DNA from: CAZAQV01 sp964487255
Lineage (GTDB): Bacteria > Myxococcota_A > Polyangia > Polyangiales > CAZAQV01
Assembly (NCBI GenBank): GCA_964487255.1
Contig: CAZAQV010000004.1
Coordinates: 186,001 to 250,000 of the forward strand
Direction: 5' to 3'
DNA: 64,000 bases
In this document: piece after piece, positions 55,174 through 63,810 of the stretch
Layout of the letters: each line of letters opens with the position of its first letter
How positions within the stretch are numbered: position 1 is the stretch's first letter
Translations under genes and position numbers: made by a program
The notes under the pieces: model-generated
Database searches by the model: none
What the model was told of the DNA's origin: nothing
The model's input: only the letters and a program-made list of their open reading frames with translations

Positions 55174-55709
55174 TGGAGGACGAACTCCGTGGAGGTGAGG
55201 ACAGCCAAGCACGTGATGAGATGCTGCTCTTGGGCGAGCATGTCGGTGTCTTCGGGGGTCGCCTCACGACCGTACGCTCGCGCGAAGAACTCTTCGACCG
55301 TGCCGTATGTCGCAAAGTTTTGCGAAGCGCAGATGGGCTTGATGTGTCGCACCCAGGTTGCGATTCGGTTTGCAGTCCAGCTGAGGTCTGCGGCGATACC
55401 CGCCGCATGATCGGATGCACCGAGCTCGACGGATGCGGCGAGCAGACCCGAGAAGGAAGGGTCCGTGCGGTCCATGCCAGTCGCCGCTTCCAGTTTGCTC
55501 ACACGCACATCGAAGGGCAGAAGTCGGGTTCCGCTTTGGTCGATCGCGAAGTCGAGGGTAGTCTCGGTTTTTCCCGGATTCTCGGCGCTTTTGGAGGACA
55601 TGCGGTCTGGATCGGCGGAGTGTGCGCCGGCGAGCTGCTCCGATTCGTTGAGCTCACCTGCGCATGCGACGAAGGCGATGAGCAAGAAGGGGGCGATTTT
55701 TCCACACAC
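55170..55709 (-). CDS. Lipoprotein of unknown function, first gene of the DUF1501 operon
   Basis: About 179 residues. The GTG at 55709 gives MCGKIAPFLLIAFVACAGE, a lipoprotein-like signal; a TTG at 55718 would add three residues. The mature part is hydrophilic, with an LDFAIDQSGTRLLPFDVRVSK segment and a helical ending (TVEEFFARAYGREATPEDTD). The end resembles the small helical domains of DUF1592/DUF1585-type proteins. It overlaps the CxxCH lipoprotein gene (ATGA). Confidence 0.55.
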   Translation of the reverse strand: MCGKIAPFLLIAFVACAGELNESEQLAGAHSADPDRMSSKSAENPGKTETTLDFAIDQSGTRLLPFDVRVSKLEAATGMDRTDPSFSGLLAASVELGASDHAAGIAADLSWTANRIATWVRHIKPICASQNFATYGTVEEFFARAYGREATPEDTDMLAQEQHLITCLAVLTSTEFVLQ

Positions 55710-55760
55710 AGCACACAAAAGGTGTGCAATTTAGGGACCAAGAAAGCCGCGTTGCTGATT

Positions 55761-55788
55761 GTTATAATTATTGCGCTTTATTAAGCAA
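55761..55788 (-). promoter_or_regulatory. Candidate sigma-70-like promoter of the DUF1501 operon
   Basis: On the minus strand TTGCTT (55788-55783) and TATAAC (55766-55761) are separated by 16 bp, in a stretch far more AT-rich than its surroundings. It is 50 to 60 bp upstream of the first gene. The remaining gene-free bases up to 55934 show only an 8-bp hairpin at 55859-55877 (CCGATCGT-ttc-ACGATCGG). Confidence 0.45.
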
Positions 55789-55934
55789 TTGGCGACTTTG
55801 TCGCGACACTTTCCGCGCAGTGGAACGCGATCGGCTCCGTGTCTGCGGAATCGATACCCCGATCGTTTCACGATCGGCTCGCTCCAGGAGGAGTAGACGT
55901 ACGAATGAACGACAGGAGTGCGGTTTCCCGTCGT

Positions 55935-56552
55935 TCAAAGACCGCTGGAAGTTTCCGCGAGTTCGAAGTCCACCGAATCGAGCACCTGTCCATCCTCGTC
56001 TTCGATGAGCAGGGTCCAGAGCCCCGGAAGCTGCACGTTGCGGGAGAACGCCCATGTGCGCCAGCGCGGGCTATCCGCGGGAATCTCTAGCTCGACCAGA
56101 CCCGCAGTGTGTCCCGACTCGTGTCGGAAGGTCACAAAGATGGCGCGATCGGAGTCGCCCGCATTGCTCGCTTCGACAAAGGCGAACAGTTTCTCGTCCT
56201 CGGCCGTGAACATGAGGCCGGCATCGACGGGCTCGCGATTGCGAATCTCTCGGCTAATCGCGAGACGTTGTACGCCAAGCTCACCGTGCAGAACAGGCTG
56301 CTTAATGCGCTCTGGGGCGTCGTCGTTGAGCACGCTCGAAGGTTCGGATGGCGTGGCCACATTCGTGAGGCTTTCCTCTTGCTCCACGCTGGGCGGAGTC
56401 TCGATTTGAACTTGGCCCAGGTCTTGGCCGGGTCGTTCGATCTGCTGCGTAGAGGTCTCAGGTGTGCTGGTGTTCTCGGGGTCGCTGCCGCAGCCCCAAA
56501 CAGTGGCTGCGAAGATGACGATGAGGACGAAGGTGGGGATGATGGTGTTCAT
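55935..56552 (-). CDS. DUF2914-domain lipoprotein
   Basis: A 205-residue protein. Signal MNTIIPTFVLIVIFAATVWGCGS with lipobox WGC. A Thr/Glu/Pro-rich linker covers residues 25-85. The C-terminal half has AGLMFTAEDEKLFAFVEASN, AIFVTFRHESGHTAGLVELE, RWRTWAFSRNVQLPGLWTLL and a final VDFELAE, the order of DUF2914 domains. AAGGAG lies before the ATG at 56552. Function unknown. The 198 bp to the divergent YceI gene hold one hairpin. Confidence 0.72.
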   Translation of the reverse strand: MNTIIPTFVLIVIFAATVWGCGSDPENTSTPETSTQQIERPGQDLGQVQIETPPSVEQEESLTNVATPSEPSSVLNDDAPERIKQPVLHGELGVQRLAISREIRNREPVDAGLMFTAEDEKLFAFVEASNAGDSDRAIFVTFRHESGHTAGLVELEIPADSPRWRTWAFSRNVQLPGLWTLLIEDEDGQVLDSVDFELAETSSGL

Positions 56553-56630
56553 AACAAGCTCCTTTGCTGTCGACGATTGACAGAGCAACGGGTGTGCCCA
56601 ATGAAAAAGTTCGTTATTTCAGTCAACGAG

Positions 56631-56667
56631 GGCCCCGTTTGTGTCAAGGCAGACACAAGCGCGGGCC
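56631..56667. promoter_or_regulatory. Stable hairpin in the DUF2914/YceI divergent region
   Basis: GGCCCCGTTTGTGTC (56631-56645), loop AAGGCA, GACACAAGCGCGGGCC (56652-56667). Seven inner pairs (TTGTGTC/GACACAA) and five outer pairs (GGCCC/GGGCC) are separated by a small internal loop. It has no T-run. It may act as a regulator site or an mRNA leader structure. Confidence 0.4.
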
Positions 56668-56750
56668 TACCCAACGCGGACGAAAGAGTTGCGCCGCTCT
56701 TGTCGTGCTGACGCAGCCATTACGCGACCACCGCTCAAAGAGCCAGATTT

Positions 56751-57479
56751 ATGCGGCGAAACGCTCCGTCTGGCGATGGCACAGCACATGCTTTAGTCGA
56801 TGCCGTGAAGAGATATGATAAAGGCGTTTCGGGTTTGCTGCTGGCGCTTGCGGTGTTCGGTGTGCCGATCATCGCGGTTGCGCAACCCAGCAAGGTGCGA
56901 CCCCGACAGTTTTCAATCGCGCACGCGGAGGTTCGCTTCCAGTGCTCGGGGCCAACTATCGAGGTGCCGGCATTCGGTCGTTTCTCGTCGGTAAGCAGTC
57001 GACTGGTGATGGATCCCGTCGATCTGACAAGTGCCAGCGGTCAGGTGACGGTCGACCTAAGTTCCATCGTCACCAGCGACTTATGGTGGGACGAACTGTT
57101 TCGCAAAGCCGCGTTTCTCGAACTGAAGAAGTACCCCCGCAGTTACTTCAAGCTCACTCGTGTCAGTGGTGCCAAGTCGCTTGCGAGCGGCAAGTGGACT
57201 AAAATCGTCGTTCACGGTGAGTTCACGCTGCACGGCGTGACCAACAAGATTTCAGCCCAAGGAATGGCGCGCTGGTGGCCGCCACGACCATTTCGCGGGC
57301 AGGTTGAACGTCTGGCCGTGCATCTGTCGTTTCCCCTTAAGTGGGAGGACTACAAGATCGACATCCCCAAGGGGCATCCGCGTACGTTCACGGGTGACAC
57401 GGCTAGCGTTCAGGTCGTGCTCCAGTATCGCCCGACGTTTTCCGCGCCCGTCGACACCTTCCGCCGCAAAACAAAGTGA
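56751..57479 (+). CDS. YceI-family protein, exported
   Basis: Up to 242 residues. After a signal-like segment (GVSGLLLALAVFGVPIIAVAQ) the lipocalin-like YceI pattern follows: FSIAHAEVRFQCSG, VTVDLSSIVTSDLWWDELFR, FLELKKYPRSYFKLTRVSG, VHGEFTLHGVTNKISAQG and KWEDYKIDIPKG. YceI proteins bind isoprenoid lipids. The start is open: the ATG at 56751 gives a long n-region, and the GTG at 56805 gives a normal signal peptide. Confidence 0.82.
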   Translation: MRRNAPSGDGTAHALVDAVKRYDKGVSGLLLALAVFGVPIIAVAQPSKVRPRQFSIAHAEVRFQCSGPTIEVPAFGRFSSVSSRLVMDPVDLTSASGQVTVDLSSIVTSDLWWDELFRKAAFLELKKYPRSYFKLTRVSGAKSLASGKWTKIVVHGEFTLHGVTNKISAQGMARWWPPRPFRGQVERLAVHLSFPLKWEDYKIDIPKGHPRTFTGDTASVQVVLQYRPTFSAPVDTFRRKTK

Positions 57480-57485
57480 GTCAAA

Positions 57486-57566
57486 CTAGTGTCCGATCCA
57501 CTCAGGTCGTCGCAGGAGGCGAAGCTCACAAGAAAACTGTGACAACTTGGGTGGATCGGACACTAG
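57486..57566. repeat. 81-bp inverted-repeat element (MITE-like)
   Basis: The ends CTAGTGTCCGATCCAC (57486-57501) and GTGGATCGGACACTAG (57551-57566) are perfectly complementary over 16 bp. The pairing continues to about 30 bp with four changes, three of which can form G-U pairs. The core is some 20 bp. Both ends have CTAG. The right end supplies the stop codon (TAG) of the lipoprotein gene at 57563. Confidence 0.75.
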
Positions 57567-57880
57567 CGGCCAATGCACTTGGCTTTCGCCTCGCAAGCGG
57601 TTGCAGCGGATACACAGATGGCAAGGGTCGTTTTTTCATTCTCTGAGAGAGAACCATCTTTGCACGCAGACTTGAGCTGGGTGTAGTCGGTGCTGTTGAG
57701 TGTACCGCAATCAAATAGGGTCATCGCCGCATCTTCGCACGGGGATGACGAAGCTCCGCGATCCGTGACCTCCGGAGTAGAGCTGTCAGCTCTGACACTG
57801 CGCTCGCCGTCGCCATTTGACGAGCATCCAATCAGTGCAACAAAAAATAGTGTGTCACTCCAACGCCGTCTGTCCAACAT
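57563..57880 (-). CDS. Small Cys-containing lipoprotein
   Basis: A 105-residue protein. The ATG at 57880 gives MLDRRRWSDTLFFVALIGCSS, with lipobox LIGC. The mature part has six Cys residues (PCEDAAM, DCGTLN, ACKDGS, AICVSAATACEAKAKC) and may be helical. The stop lies within the inverted repeat at 57486-57566, so the C-terminus may have been set by its insertion. No family is recognised. Confidence 0.55.
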   Translation of the reverse strand: MLDRRRWSDTLFFVALIGCSSNGDGERSVRADSSTPEVTDRGASSSPCEDAAMTLFDCGTLNSTDYTQLKSACKDGSLSENEKTTLAICVSAATACEAKAKCIGR

Positions 57881-57984
57881 CCTTGACTCCTTGCTTCGTC
57901 GATTTGCTCGTCCAAGCGAAGGTGTAGGCTGTGTGATATCTGGCGGCAACTGTTCTGTGGACAGTCCGGCGAAGTGTCAAAAAC

Positions 57985-59385
57985 TCAACCTCTGCCGATT
58001 TGGCGTGAGCGCGCGGTGTTGAGCGCTTCTTGGACCATCTGGTCGTGCTGCGCGGGGTCGGCCCAGCGCCTCTGACCTTCCTCTGGCAGGAGGTCGACGG
58101 GATCAAAGTAGAAAAAGTATTGACCCGGTTTGACCGATGGCGCGGTGAAAACCGAAATGCCTGTCACGCGGTCGTAAAACTCGCGCGAATGAACATCGCG
58201 CTTGCCGCCACCACCAGGGGCGTCGACCACGAACGTGGGCGTGTTGAAGCCCGCCGTGCAGCCGCGTACGTGTTTTTCGAGTTCCATCGCGGTCGCGACC
58301 GTCGTGCGCAGCTCTTCGGTGCCACGCACCAAGTCGTGCTGGTAGACATAGTACGGGTGCACATTGATATGTCCCAGTCGCTTCGTCAGCAAGACCATGG
58401 TCTCAGGGGTGTCGTTTACGCCGCGTTGAAGGACCGATTGGTTGCGCACCATGACGCCTTCGTTATGGAGACGCTGCATCGCGCGCCGCGTGATGTCGGT
58501 GATCTCGTTGGCGTGGTTAAAGTGCGTGTGAAGGGCGACGTCCTTGTTCATCTTTCTGCCGTGCTCCACGATGCCGACAAACGCGCTGAACCACTTGTCG
58601 TCGCTCAGTAGCTTTTGTGGCATCACGGCGGGCCCTTTGGTCGCGAAGCGAAGACGCCGTACCTGAGGGATGTTCAACAGTGCATCGCCGATGGCCTGAA
58701 TGTGGTCGGAGCGAAGGTTCCAAGCGTCGCCACCGCTGATCACGATGTCTTCGAGCTCAGGGCGCGATGCGACGTATTCGAAGACCTTCTCCCAGCGCTC
58801 GTTCTTTGCCTTGAGGCTCACTTTTTCGATCGACTCTTGGTCGGGGCCGACGGCATACGAGCGGGTACAAAAACGGCAGTAAACAGGGCAGGTGTCGAGC
58901 GCCAAGAAGAGCGCCTTGTCGGGATAGCGGTGCGTGAGGCCCGGTACGGGCGAGTCACCTTGCTCGTTGAGGGAGTCGAGCGTGAGCCTTGGATGGTCGG
59001 GGAGGCGTGTTGAGATAACCGGGAGAAACTGTTTGCGCAGGGGGTCGGCGTACGGGTTCTTCCAGTCGATGAGACTGATGAGGTAGGGCGAGACGCGAAC
59101 CGCCATCGGCGCAATGCCGAAACCTTGACGAGCGTCCTCGATGAAAGCATCGCTGACCAACCCCTCGATCGTGCCGAGCAAGCGGTCAACGCGGGTGATC
59201 GTGTTCTTCATCTGCCATTTGAAATCGAGGAACGTTTCTTCGTCAACGTCACGAAACTTCGGGATCTTCCGCCAGAATTCGCCTTCGAGGAGATCCCGAT
59301 GGCGCAGATGTTCCGCCGGCACCGAGGGGCGCGTGCGGTCTGGGGCATCGTTTTCGCTCAGTAGGGTAAGTTTTGGTTCGCTCAC
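57985..59385 (-). CDS. KamA-family radical SAM enzyme (lysine 2,3-aminomutase-like)
   Basis: A 466-residue protein. The 4Fe-4S motif is CPVYCRFC (Cys166, 170, 173), and the PLP lysine is Lys395 in VVDAPGGGGKRDVH. VHPYYVYQHDLVRGTEELRT is the substrate region; lysine 2,3-aminomutases have a similar QCDL..G..HFRT segment. ISGGDAWNL stands where many have SGGDPL. So it could act on lysine, glutamate or another amino acid, giving a beta-amino acid. It is divergent from the sulfotransferase gene (65 bp). Single gene. Confidence 0.83.
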   Translation of the reverse strand: MSEPKLTLLSENDAPDRTRPSVPAEHLRHRDLLEGEFWRKIPKFRDVDEETFLDFKWQMKNTITRVDRLLGTIEGLVSDAFIEDARQGFGIAPMAVRVSPYLISLIDWKNPYADPLRKQFLPVISTRLPDHPRLTLDSLNEQGDSPVPGLTHRYPDKALFLALDTCPVYCRFCTRSYAVGPDQESIEKVSLKAKNERWEKVFEYVASRPELEDIVISGGDAWNLRSDHIQAIGDALLNIPQVRRLRFATKGPAVMPQKLLSDDKWFSAFVGIVEHGRKMNKDVALHTHFNHANEITDITRRAMQRLHNEGVMVRNQSVLQRGVNDTPETMVLLTKRLGHINVHPYYVYQHDLVRGTEELRTTVATAMELEKHVRGCTAGFNTPTFVVDAPGGGGKRDVHSREFYDRVTGISVFTAPSVKPGQYFFYFDPVDLLPEEGQRRWADPAQHDQMVQEALNTARSRQIGRG

Positions 59386-59450
59386 AGCTCTAGTGTTCCT
59401 TGTTCGCGTTAAATGATCCAGCTACGTTCCCTTAGATCTCTGGTGTCCAG

Positions 59451-60458
59451 ATGAACCAACAGCAACTTATCTTCGTAATTTCCCCGCCGCGCGCCGGTTC
59501 GACCTTGCTTCAAAGGATGCTCGGTTCGCATGCCGACGTGTTCACGCACCCCGAACCACATCTGATCACCCCGCTCGCGCACCTTGGCTACGATGAGGTT
59601 GTGGACGCTGCGCCTTACGACCACATCAACGCCGCGGAGTCACTTCGTTTGTTTGTCTCGCGCTTGCCTGGACAGGAAGCGGACTATTACGAGGCGCTCC
59701 GCAAGATGGCGCTTCACCTCTATGGGCGGATGCTGGAGACGAGCGAAGCTCGCTACTTTCTGGATAAGACTCCAGCGTACGCATTGGTGCTACCCTTTTT
59801 GGAGAAACTCTTTCCCGAAGCGAAGTACGTGGTGCTTACCCGCCACCCGCTCGCGGTGTTTTCCTCCTATGCAAGCTCATTTTTCGAAGGCGATTGGGGG
59901 ACGGCGCGCGCATTCAACCCCGTGGTGGAGCGCTACGTCCCGGCGATGGCCCGTTTTTTACGCGACGCCGATGTTCCGAAGTTGCAGGTGTCCTACGAAC
60001 AGCTCGTCGCGCAGCCCGAGGAGCAGCTCGCGCGCATCTTTGCTTTTCTGGGTATCGAGAACGACCCTGGTGCGGTCAACTACGGCGAGCGTTTCGAGGC
60101 ACAAAGTGGGCGCGGTGATCCCATGGCTGTGCACATGAACCAGCGGCCCGTCGCGAGTTCGACCGCAAAATGGGCAGAGGAACTTGCACGCGACACGGAC
60201 AAGCTGCACTTGGCGACGCGCATGGTCGAAGGGCTGAGCGACGAGGACCTCGAAACTTGGGGATACCCGCGTGAGTCGCTCTTCGAAGCGATGCGATCGG
60301 CCGGCGCCCAGCCACCGCCCAAACGCGTCTTGAACCGCCATACGCTGCAGCGGCGCATTTTCTTGGCCATCAAAAAAGACATCGACAAGAGACCTCACGG
60401 TCGTCTAATCCGACGCGCCAAGTATTACTGCGACGTACTGCTTCGAGATTCATTATGA
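59451..60458 (+). CDS. Sulfotransferase family protein
   Basis: A 335-residue protein. The 5'-phosphosulfate loop is FVISPPRAGSTLLQRMLGSH, at residues 8-27. The 3'-phosphate region is KYVVLTRHPLAVFSSYASS. A helix-rich C-terminus with two basic stretches (RRIFLAIKKDIDKRPHGRL) follows. Such enzymes move sulfate from PAPS to lipids, glycans or small molecules. The stop overlaps the start of the M28 peptidase gene (ATGA), so they are co-expressed. Confidence 0.85.
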   Translation: MNQQQLIFVISPPRAGSTLLQRMLGSHADVFTHPEPHLITPLAHLGYDEVVDAAPYDHINAAESLRLFVSRLPGQEADYYEALRKMALHLYGRMLETSEARYFLDKTPAYALVLPFLEKLFPEAKYVVLTRHPLAVFSSYASSFFEGDWGTARAFNPVVERYVPAMARFLRDADVPKLQVSYEQLVAQPEEQLARIFAFLGIENDPGAVNYGERFEAQSGRGDPMAVHMNQRPVASSTAKWAEELARDTDKLHLATRMVEGLSDEDLETWGYPRESLFEAMRSAGAQPPPKRVLNRHTLQRRIFLAIKKDIDKRPHGRLIRRAKYYCDVLLRDSL

Positions 60459-61453
60459 AAAATCACACATCTCCTATTCTTCTTAGCGCCTTTGTGCTCC
60501 TGGGCTCGTGTGACGACCCCTACATCTTCGGTCGCTATGAGCCAGAGCAAACCGAGGAACGCCGCCTGCGAAAGTCGGCGGAGCGACTCGAAGCTGACAT
60601 TCGCAAGCTCTCCGTGAATCGAGAGCTTGGCTCGCCCGGTTGGCAGATGGCCCAGGACCTTTGCGCGCAACGTTTTGCGGACCTAGGGTTCGAAGTTGAA
60701 CGACAAAACTACGGCTCTGGCACCAACGTCATTGGGACGCTTCGTGGCAGCAAAGAGCCGGACATGCACGTTCTCATCGGCGCCCACTATGACTCGGTCG
60801 ACGATTGCCTCGGCGCAGACGACAATGCATCAGGGGTTGCCGGTACCTTCGAGGCGGCGCGGGCCCTCAGTGCGTCCGGCGCGCACGAGCGCACGCTCGT
60901 CGTTGCGTGCTGGGACGAGGAAGAGCGCGGTCTCGTTGGCTCCATTGCCTATGTCGCCGCGGCCAAGGACGCGAACATGCAGTTTGCGACGAGCTATTCG
61001 CTCGAAATGATCGCTTACTACTCGGAGGAAGCGGGATCGCAAGAGGTGCCGCAAGGGTTTGACGCGCTCTTTCCGGAGCAGACTGAAGTTCTCGCTTCGC
61101 GTGAAAACAAGGGTGATTTTATCGCGCTGGTTACCGACACCCCGTCACAACCTTTCGTGGACGTCTTTGAAGCGACGGCGGCGCGCATCGGGCTTCGCAC
61201 CATCGACCTCGAGTTTAGCGCCAATTTGATGAAAAACCCGCTTCTTTTCGCGGTGCTGCGTTCCGATCACGCTTCGTTTTGGCTGCAGGGCTATCCCGCC
61301 ATCATGGTCACGGACACGGCAAACTTTCGTAACCACAACTACCACTGTCCAGGTTCGCGCGTCGATTCACCCGACGACCTGAACTATGACTTCGCGTCGC
61401 GCGTGACGCTCGCCACCATCGAGTCCGCTCAAGCTGCCCTGCGCGCCCAATAG
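60455..61453 (+). CDS. M28-family metallopeptidase, lipoprotein
   Basis: A 332-residue protein. Signal MKNHTSPILLSAFVLLGSC with lipobox LGSC. The two-zinc site is visible: His and Asp in VLIGAHYDSVDD, Asp in GADDNASGVAGTFEAAR, Glu-Glu in CWDEEERGLVGS, and His in the ending FRNHNYHCPGSRVDSPDDLN. It is probably an aminopeptidase at the outer membrane or in the periplasm. It is translationally coupled with the sulfotransferase. Confidence 0.88.
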   Translation: MKNHTSPILLSAFVLLGSCDDPYIFGRYEPEQTEERRLRKSAERLEADIRKLSVNRELGSPGWQMAQDLCAQRFADLGFEVERQNYGSGTNVIGTLRGSKEPDMHVLIGAHYDSVDDCLGADDNASGVAGTFEAARALSASGAHERTLVVACWDEEERGLVGSIAYVAAAKDANMQFATSYSLEMIAYYSEEAGSQEVPQGFDALFPEQTEVLASRENKGDFIALVTDTPSQPFVDVFEATAARIGLRTIDLEFSANLMKNPLLFAVLRSDHASFWLQGYPAIMVTDTANFRNHNYHCPGSRVDSPDDLNYDFASRVTLATIESAQAALRAQ

Positions 61454-61461
61454 CGCACCGG

Positions 61462-62259
61462 CTACGTACGGGCCTGGATGAGGGCGTCGACGACTTCGGC
61501 GTAGCCGCGTCCGCGGGCCTCGTTTGTGACATAGCGGGGCGGCGTGTCGATACGTTCGAGGTGCTCGCTGATGTTTGCGACGCCGACGCTGTTTTCAAAA
61601 AAAGCGAAGGCGGCCTGGTCATTGCCGCTGTCACCCACAAACCACCAACGTGCGTTATGCGTCGCGACGTCCTCGCCGAGCACGGCCTTGAGCGCACGTG
61701 CGCAGCCACGCGCCTTGTTCCAGTCTCCGGGGACCGCGTGAATGTGCACGCTTGAGACAAAGCACTCGGCCCCGTGCTCGCGGATGAGTGAAACGGCACC
61801 TTGAACCGTGGCGTCATCGAGCTGCGCCTCTTCGAAAGCGTCGTACGCCAGGTCGCAACGTCGAGCGATGCTATCGCCGGCCAACGCGATGCTTGGGAAA
61901 GCCTCGCTCATGGCTCGTCGGATGCCCTCAAGTTGTGCCTGATACGCCAGCCGCGTTTGTTCATCCGCGTAGTAGCCGTTGAAGAACCGACCGTCACGAA
62001 CCCATGCCCAACCAGCGCCGTTTTCGCCGAGTGCGAGGTCGACCGGCCAATGGCGGGCTATGACATCGGACCAGCCAAGCGGTCTGCCTGTGACGGCAAC
62101 CAGCGCGAGTCCAGCACGGCGCGCGCGCCACATTGCGTCGAAGGCCTCGGCTTGAAGGCGGCCGTCCTCGGTCACAGTGTCGTCGACATCGAAGATGACG
62201 CCGCGCGCGTTGGCCAAGGCCTCTTGTGGGGCATCAGCGAAGGGAGGTAGCGCCATCAT
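61462..62259 (-). CDS. HAD-superfamily IIB phosphatase
   Basis: A 265-residue protein. Motif I is VIFDVDDTVTEDG, motif II is VAVTGRPLGWSD, and the cap region is ALGENGAGWAWVRDGRFF. KARGCARALKAVLGED gives the motif III lysine, and FVGDSGNDQAAFAFFENSVGV motif IV. Subfamily IIB includes sugar-phosphate phosphatases. The ATG at 62259 overlaps the stop of the upstream RlmI-like gene. Substrate unknown. Confidence 0.85.
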   Translation of the reverse strand: MMALPPFADAPQEALANARGVIFDVDDTVTEDGRLQAEAFDAMWRARRAGLALVAVTGRPLGWSDVIARHWPVDLALGENGAGWAWVRDGRFFNGYYADEQTRLAYQAQLEGIRRAMSEAFPSIALAGDSIARRCDLAYDAFEEAQLDDATVQGAVSLIREHGAECFVSSVHIHAVPGDWNKARGCARALKAVLGEDVATHNARWWFVGDSGNDQAAFAFFENSVGVANISEHLERIDTPPRYVTNEARGRGYAEVVDALIQART

Positions 62260-63443
62260 CGAACCTGAACGAACGCGCATTTGAGGTAGCGTCCCTCGGG
62301 GAACGCAGCGGGAATAGGGTGGTCGGGAGATTGCTCGCCCATCGATAGCAAGGTGACGTCGCGCCCGGCGTCTGCGGCTGCCACGCCCAAGATGCGCATC
62401 AGGCCGCTCGGTTTGAGTGCGGCTGAGCACGAACATGAAAGCAGCATTCCGCCTGGTTTGACGAGTTTGAGAGCGTTGGCGTTCAGGCGACGATAGGCCT
62501 TCTTCCCCTTTTCCAGGTGACGGGCCGTGGGCGCGAGCTTCGGCGGGTCGACGATCACAATGTCGAAGCGCTCGCTCTTGCGGTGAAGGTCGGCGAGCGC
62601 CTTCTTGAGGTCGGCAACATTGAATGTGATGCGGTCCGCGAGTTTGTTCTTGGCTGCGATGGCGGACCCGGTGGCGATGGCTCCGGCGCTTCGGTCGATC
62701 GCAAGTACTTCACGCGCTCCTCCGCGTGCGGCCGCCAGCGCGAACCCTCCGACGTAACAGAAAGCATCGAGTACACGCTTGCCCTCAGTGAGTGATTCGA
62801 GTCGAGCACGGTTGTCGCGTTGATCAAAATAGAAGCCAGTCTTCTGCACAATCGAGAGTGGGATCTCGTACTCCAGTCCGCGGTCGAGGAAGCGTAGGTT
62901 GTCCACGTCCGGACCTCGCGCGACGCGTAGCTCTGCCTCGAACCCTTCGATCCGTTGTTGTTTCTCGCTCGGAATCTCGATCACCGACTTGACGCCCGCG
63001 ACACGTGCGATGTGTGCGATAAGCTCCTCCTCGCGCCGCTTCATGCCGATGGTCAGGAACTGAACTGCAGCCACGTCACCGTAGACGTCCACAATCAGCC
63101 CCGCGAGTCGGTCACCTTCGGCATGGACGAGTCGAAAACCAGTGTTCTCCTCTCCAGGCAATTTCCAGAGAGCTTTGCGCCAGGCCGCAGCGGCTTCGAT
63201 CCGCGCTGCGAGCTCCGGTACCGTCAGTCCGTCGTCTTGGTCGCGCGTCAGAATGCGGACGGGAATCGCACTCTTAGGCGACCAATAGCCGCGACCCAAG
63301 AACTTGCCCTTCGGGTCAACGACCGTCACGACGTCCCCAGGGCCGGGCGCACCTTTGACCTCTTCGATTCCCTGCTTAAAAACCCAGGGATGACCCGCCC
63401 ATATCGGGCGTACATGTCCGGCCTTGAGGTGGACGGTTGCCAT
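62256..63443 (-). CDS. RlmI-like 23S rRNA (cytosine-C5) methyltransferase
   Basis: A 395-residue protein. A PUA domain at the N-terminus (HVRPIWAGHPWVFKQGIEEV) is followed by an EEHEH-type domain, then the SAM-binding region FYFDQRDNRARL, VLDAFCYVGGFALAAARGGA, and the catalytic segment VIVDPPKLAPTARHL. The order is that of E. coli RlmI, which makes m5C1962. SCSCSAAL carries the second Cys pair. It overlaps the HAD phosphatase gene by 4 bp. Confidence 0.88.
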   Translation of the reverse strand: MATVHLKAGHVRPIWAGHPWVFKQGIEEVKGAPGPGDVVTVVDPKGKFLGRGYWSPKSAIPVRILTRDQDDGLTVPELAARIEAAAAWRKALWKLPGEENTGFRLVHAEGDRLAGLIVDVYGDVAAVQFLTIGMKRREEELIAHIARVAGVKSVIEIPSEKQQRIEGFEAELRVARGPDVDNLRFLDRGLEYEIPLSIVQKTGFYFDQRDNRARLESLTEGKRVLDAFCYVGGFALAAARGGAREVLAIDRSAGAIATGSAIAAKNKLADRITFNVADLKKALADLHRKSERFDIVIVDPPKLAPTARHLEKGKKAYRRLNANALKLVKPGGMLLSCSCSAALKPSGLMRILGVAAADAGRDVTLLSMGEQSPDHPIPAAFPEGRYLKCAFVQVR

Positions 63444-63551
63444 CTAGCGGTAAACCCCCATTTGCGACCAAAGTAAAAAGTATCATGGTTCCGGTCGGGA
63501 CGTTCAACGTTATGTTGCCGGAGGTTGCTAGCAGCGATAGAGTTACTAGCA

Positions 63552-63797
63552 ATGTTCACCACTCTCATGGCAATTGGCTGGCCTGAGGCGCTCATCGTGC
63601 TCGTCATCGCGCTGCTCATTTTTGGCGCGAATCGCCTACCGCAGATCGGTGAGGGGCTGGGCAAGGCCGTGCGCGGACTCAAGCGCGGACTTGCGGGAGA
63701 CGACGAGATCGATGTCTCACCATCCGAGCCCAAACAGGTCGAGGCCGGAAAAGAAGAGAAGGTCTCGGTCGAAGCCAAGCAAAAGTCAGAGGCCTAG
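63552..63797 (+). CDS. tatA: Twin-arginine translocase subunit TatA/E
   Basis: An 81-residue protein. It has a short outer part (MFTTLMAIG), a membrane helix (WPEALIVLVIALLIFGANRLP), and the amphipathic helix IGEGLGKAVRGLKRGLAG with the conserved FG and LP residues. A charged tail follows. The ATG at 63552 gives the standard length; a longer version adds 9 residues. No tatB or tatC is in the window. It could serve the Tat-dependent DUF1501 protein at 52454. Confidence 0.9.
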   Translation: MFTTLMAIGWPEALIVLVIALLIFGANRLPQIGEGLGKAVRGLKRGLAGDDEIDVSPSEPKQVEAGKEEKVSVEAKQKSEA

Positions 63798-63810
63798 ATC
63801 GTCCTCTAGT

